Part shown: one piece after another, positions 7,025 through 8,931 of the stretch
Position numbering within the stretch: position 1 is the stretch's first letter
Layout of the letters: every line of letters begins with the position of its first letter
From: Syntrophaceae bacterium
GTDB lineage: Bacteria > Desulfobacterota > Syntrophia > Syntrophales > UBA2210
Direction: 5' to 3'
NCBI GenBank assembly: GCA_030619435.1
Contig: JAUXBI010000056.1
Coordinates: forward strand, 1 to 8,931
DNA: 8,931 nucleotides
Translations under genes and position numbers: made by a program
The notes under the pieces: generated by a model
Database searches by the model: none
Seen by the model: only the letters and a program-made list of their open reading frames with translations
What the model was told of the DNA's origin: nothing

Positions 7025-7915
7025 ATGGATGGAATAAAATTCGGTCGCCTTACCTTCATACAGGGACAGAAAGGAGGGAAATACCCTTTTTGTAACTCTC
7101 TATTTATTGATGACAGAGAAAAAGTAATTATAGACCCCGGCTCCGGCGAGAAACTGTTAAAGAAACTTGATATGGAAAAGGGAATCAACATCATTGTAAA
7201 TTCGCATTATCATGAAGATCACACCTCTTTCAATTACCTCTTTCCTGAAGCGAAACTTTATGTACCCAAAGAGGAGGCGCCCTGTTTTAGATCACTGGAG
7301 AAACTTCTCGATTTCTATGGGCTCCTGGGAACAAATCTGGAGCACACGTGGCGCGATATTTTCGTGAATTATTTTCACTACAGGGAACGTATCCCCGACC
7401 TTGAATTCAGAGATGGAGATCTGCTGAATTTCGGCGATACAACTCTTCAGATAATTCATACACCCGGTCATACCATAGGACACTCAAGCTTTTTCTTCCC
7501 GGAGGAGAAGGTGCTCTTTATGGGAGACCTGGACCTGACAGCTTTCGGACCCTGGTATGGCGACAGGGTGTCCGATATAGATCAGACCATAGCCTCTCTC
7601 CACAAATTATTAACAATTCCCGCGAGGACATTCATCACTTCCCACGAGGCCGGCATAATAGAAGGGGATATCACAAAACAGGCGGCAGACTATCTTGGAA
7701 TAATCAATCAGAGGGAAAATACCTTGCTGGATTTTCTCGAAAAACCAAAGGCACTGGATGAAATCGTCAATCAATGGATTATCTATAAGAAACCCAGGGA
7801 ACCAAGGGAATTCTTTGAATCCGGCGAACGGGGAATGATTAAGAAACACTTGGAGCGCCTGACAAAAAAGGGGGTCGTGAGCATCAAAGAGGACGGGCGC
7901 TATCTGTTGGCCTGA
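7025..7915 (+). CDS. Metallo-beta-lactamase-fold hydrolase
   Basis: This 296-residue soluble protein has the full metal-binding signature of the metallo-beta-lactamase superfamily. HYHEDH lies at residues 61-66 (His61, His63, Asp65, His66), TPGHTIGH contains His149, FMGDLDL contains Asp168, and TSHEAG contains His207. The set supports two metal ions and a hydrolase activity; the substrate cannot be read from the sequence. It has no signal peptide and is probably cytoplasmic. The last 70 residues (RENTLLDFLEKPKALDEIV...LTKKGVVSIKEDGRYLLA) look like a small winged-helix-type domain, as in LACTB2-like and related hydrolases. This could bind nucleic acid or simply cap the active site. The gene is alone on its strand, divergent from the envelope operon and convergent with the UPF0316 gene. 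The start was moved to the second ATG because of the ribosome binding site spacing. Confidence 0.92.
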   Translation: MDGIKFGRLTFIQGQKGGKYPFCNSLFIDDREKVIIDPGSGEKLLKKLDMEKGINIIVNSHYHEDHTSFNYLFPEAKLYVPKEEAPCFRSLEKLLDFYGLLGTNLEHTWRDIFVNYFHYRERIPDLEFRDGDLLNFGDTTLQIIHTPGHTIGHSSFFFPEEKVLFMGDLDLTAFGPWYGDRVSDIDQTIASLHKLLTIPARTFITSHEAGIIEGDITKQAADYLGIINQRENTLLDFLEKPKALDEIVNQWIIYKKPREPREFFESGERGMIKKHLERLTKKGVVSIKEDGRYLLA

Positions 7916-7968
7916 ATTATGAACGATTCAAACAGTTAGTGACTTCAATTATCATTAATTATGAATAC

Positions 7969-8023
7969 CTTGGTTCGGTTACATCTGATTGCGAAAGACC
8001 AAGATCAGGAACATCGATCTCGG
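7969..8023. repeat. Two overlapping, mutually exclusive inverted repeats
   Basis: CTTGG-TTCG at 7969-7977 pairs with CGAA (7992-7995) and CCAAG (7999-8003), with a three-base bulge and a 14-base loop. The bases 7999-8006 (CCAAGATC) can instead pair with 8016-8023 (GATCTCGG), with a G-U pair if read on the minus strand. The two stems cannot form together. There is no adjacent T-run. Confidence 0.35.
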
Positions 8024-8109
8024 GAGTTTTAGATGCTCCATTTGCATTCTAATATGAATTAAACTGAAGTAGAATTTATCAAGATGCTGCACCCTTTACC
8101 TATGAATCT

Positions 8110-8129
8110 CCACACCCTTACGGACGTGG
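8110..8129 (-). repeat. GTAA-loop hairpin, copy A
   Basis: On the minus strand CCACGTCC-GTAA-GGGTGTGG folds into an 8-pair stem (two of the pairs G-U) with a GTAA tetraloop. It has the same length, loop and orientation as copy B, 94 bases away. Relative to copy B one C-G pair has become A-T, and one C-G pair has become a G-T wobble, so pairing is kept. Confidence 0.7.
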
Positions 8130-8155
8130 TATCTTCTGATTCAAGTTTTACTTGT

Positions 8156-8190
8156 CCAGCCTGTCTTTCATATATACGAAAGACTACTGG
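8156..8190. repeat. Long imperfect palindrome between the two hairpins
   Basis: The core at 8163-8184 is a 22-base palindrome broken only at one symmetrical pair. Its outer arms are GTCTTTC and GAAAGAC around an AT-rich centre. Read as minus-strand RNA the odd pair becomes G-U, giving a 9-pair stem with a 4-base loop. Outer arms CCAG (8156-8159) and CTGG (8187-8190) extend it across a small internal loop. There is no T-run, so it is not an intrinsic terminator. Confidence 0.65.
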
Positions 8191-8201
8191 ATATTGCTCT
8201 C

Positions 8202-8225
8202 ATCCCCGCCCTTACGGACGGGGAT
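8202..8225 (-). repeat. GTAA-loop hairpin, copy B, overlapping the UPF0316 stop codon
   Basis: On the minus strand CCCCGTCC-GTAA-GGGCGGGG (core 8204-8223) forms an 8-pair stem with one G-T wobble. Flanking AT pairs extend it to 10. The TAA of the loop is the stop codon of the UPF0316 gene. The GC-rich stem with a short loop looks like the terminal hairpins of IS200/IS605/IS1341-type elements and of REP-like repeats. No poly-T tract follows, so a role as intrinsic terminator is unlikely, although it could protect mRNA 3' ends. Confidence 0.75.
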
Positions 8226-8895
8226 TTCCCACTGGAATTAAATGACTACTGTGCTGAAATTTGCTCAGTTTATCAAAAGCCATGCGACTGAATCCTATGG
8301 TCTGAACGAGTGGATGCAGCAAAGAATCCAAATAACATTTTTTATCCTTATGCACTAAGGGGTAAGGTGAAGTGTTCGAAGATCTAATTTCCTCAACGGT
8401 ATAAACAGCTTTGGGATTAAACTTTTTTATGATTTCAATAACGGTTTTATATTCTTTCCGCTTGATAATCGTGAAGATAACATCCACAGGACCATAACCT
8501 CCCGCTGCCTTTATTATGGTAACTCCATAACCTGCAGATCTTAAAAATGTTATCAAATCGTCAGCCTTCTTTTTCGTAATTATTCGTAGCATTATAGTTC
8601 CTAATGATAATTTTTCTTCGATATAGATCCCAACATAATTGCCGACGGCATAACCTGTGGCATATGCGATGTAATTGGCAATGTTCGTCAGGTTCTGCAT
8701 AATTTGTCCAATCGCAAAGAGCCAGATAATGATTTCAAAGAAAGCGAGTCCTGCTGCCAGGGACTTCATTCCTTTTGAAATGGTTATTATCCGGATCGTT
8801 CCCAGGGAGACATCGCAAATACGAGCCAGACAAATAAGGGCAGGAATGATCAGATAATTAATAAGAACTTGACTTTCGAAAATTTCATTGAACAT
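8212..8895 (-). CDS. UPF0316 membrane protein (DUF5698 + DUF2179), altered C-terminus
   Basis: This 227-residue protein belongs to the UPF0316/YebE family, whose function is unknown. The N-terminal membrane part (DUF5698) has hydrophobic segments at about 11-27, 43-65 and 72-90, and family motifs ARICDVSLGTIRI (24-36), AIGQIMQNL (61-69) and GNYVGIYIEEKL (85-96). A cytosolic DUF2179 domain follows (about 97-170: LRIITKK, GYGVT, GPVDVIFTIIKRK, FNPKAVYTVEEIRS). Typical members end within about 25-30 residues after that point. Here the chain continues with a tail ending HSSHLIPVGNPRP, whose last codons and stop lie inside hairpin copy B, so the natural stop was probably lost to a repeat insertion. 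AAAGGAG (8910-8916) lies 14 bases before the ATG, which is long. An in-frame CTG at 8899-8901 would be better spaced, so the exact start is open. Confidence 0.88.
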   Translation of the reverse strand: MFNEIFESQVLINYLIIPALICLARICDVSLGTIRIITISKGMKSLAAGLAFFEIIIWLFAIGQIMQNLTNIANYIAYATGYAVGNYVGIYIEEKLSLGTIMLRIITKKKADDLITFLRSAGYGVTIIKAAGGYGPVDVIFTIIKRKEYKTVIEIIKKFNPKAVYTVEEIRSSNTSPYPLVHKDKKCYLDSLLHPLVQTIGFSRMAFDKLSKFQHSSHLIPVGNPRP

Positions 8896-8931
8896 GATCA
8901 GTAATAACGCTCCTTTGCAAATATATAAGCA

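Larger units (their letters stand above)
7916..8211. other. Gene-free convergent region rich in inverted repeats
   Basis: About 300 bases between two convergent genes hold no reading frame I would defend. Several inverted repeats are visible: an interrupted 9-pair stem at 7969-8003, an 8-pair stem at 7999-8023 that shares bases with the first, a weak bulged stem at 8031-8050, a GTAA-loop hairpin at 8110-8129 and a long palindrome at 8156-8190. None is followed by a T-run, so no classical terminator can be called for either gene. The density of structure suggests a decayed mobile element or a structured RNA. Confidence 0.5.

Noticed and set aside
8110..8223. CRISPR-like array from the repeated hairpins
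   Set aside because: Only two diverged copies are present, with a 74-base gap that is itself palindromic, and no cas genes nearby.
8202..8225. Hairpin B as an intrinsic terminator of the UPF0316 gene
   Set aside because: No T-run follows on either strand, and the stop codon lies in the loop, so translating ribosomes would cover the stem.

Overview
The window looks like ordinary chromosome from a Gram-negative (didermic) bacterium of moderate GC. It carries lipoprotein signals, a CtpA protease, a YibQ-family protein, a LysM protein and a large TPR lipoprotein. The gene set and order resemble what I know of Desulfobacterota and neighbouring phyla such as Nitrospirota. That placement is inference and I am not confident of the phylum. 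There is no rRNA, tRNA, CRISPR array or intact transposase.

Region 1 (1-6893, minus strand) reads as one six-gene operon, transcribed right to left from a sigma70-type promoter at 6865-6893. The order is: a LysM-domain periplasmic protein; a ThiI/MnmA-like PP-loop enzyme with an NFACT-type RNA-binding C-terminus; the carboxy-terminal processing protease CtpA; a membrane-anchored divergent polysaccharide deacetylase (YibQ family); a 15-TPR lipoprotein; and the start of a second lipoprotein that runs off the left edge. Two junctions overlap (LysM/ThiI-like, TPR/lipoprotein). The other gaps are 43-57 bases. Most members act in the cell envelope. The TPR lipoprotein resembles LbcA, the outer-membrane adaptor that activates CtpA in Pseudomonas, so the operon may encode both protease and adaptor. 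The cut-off lipoprotein sits where lolB lies next to lbcA in Pseudomonas.

Region 2 (6838-7915) holds a divergent promoter region and a plus-strand metallo-beta-lactamase-fold hydrolase with a complete metal-binding set.

Region 3 (7916-8230) is a convergent gap without a convincing gene but rich in inverted repeats. Two 20-base hairpins with the same GTAA loop lie 94 bases apart, differ by a compensatory base-pair change, and flank a long palindrome. They resemble the terminal hairpins of IS200/IS605-type elements or REP/PATE-like repeats. One of them contains the stop codon of the neighbouring gene.

Region 4 (8212-8895, minus strand) is a UPF0316 membrane protein (DUF5698 + DUF2179) whose last residues are encoded by the hairpin repeat, suggesting that the insertion rewrote its C-terminus.
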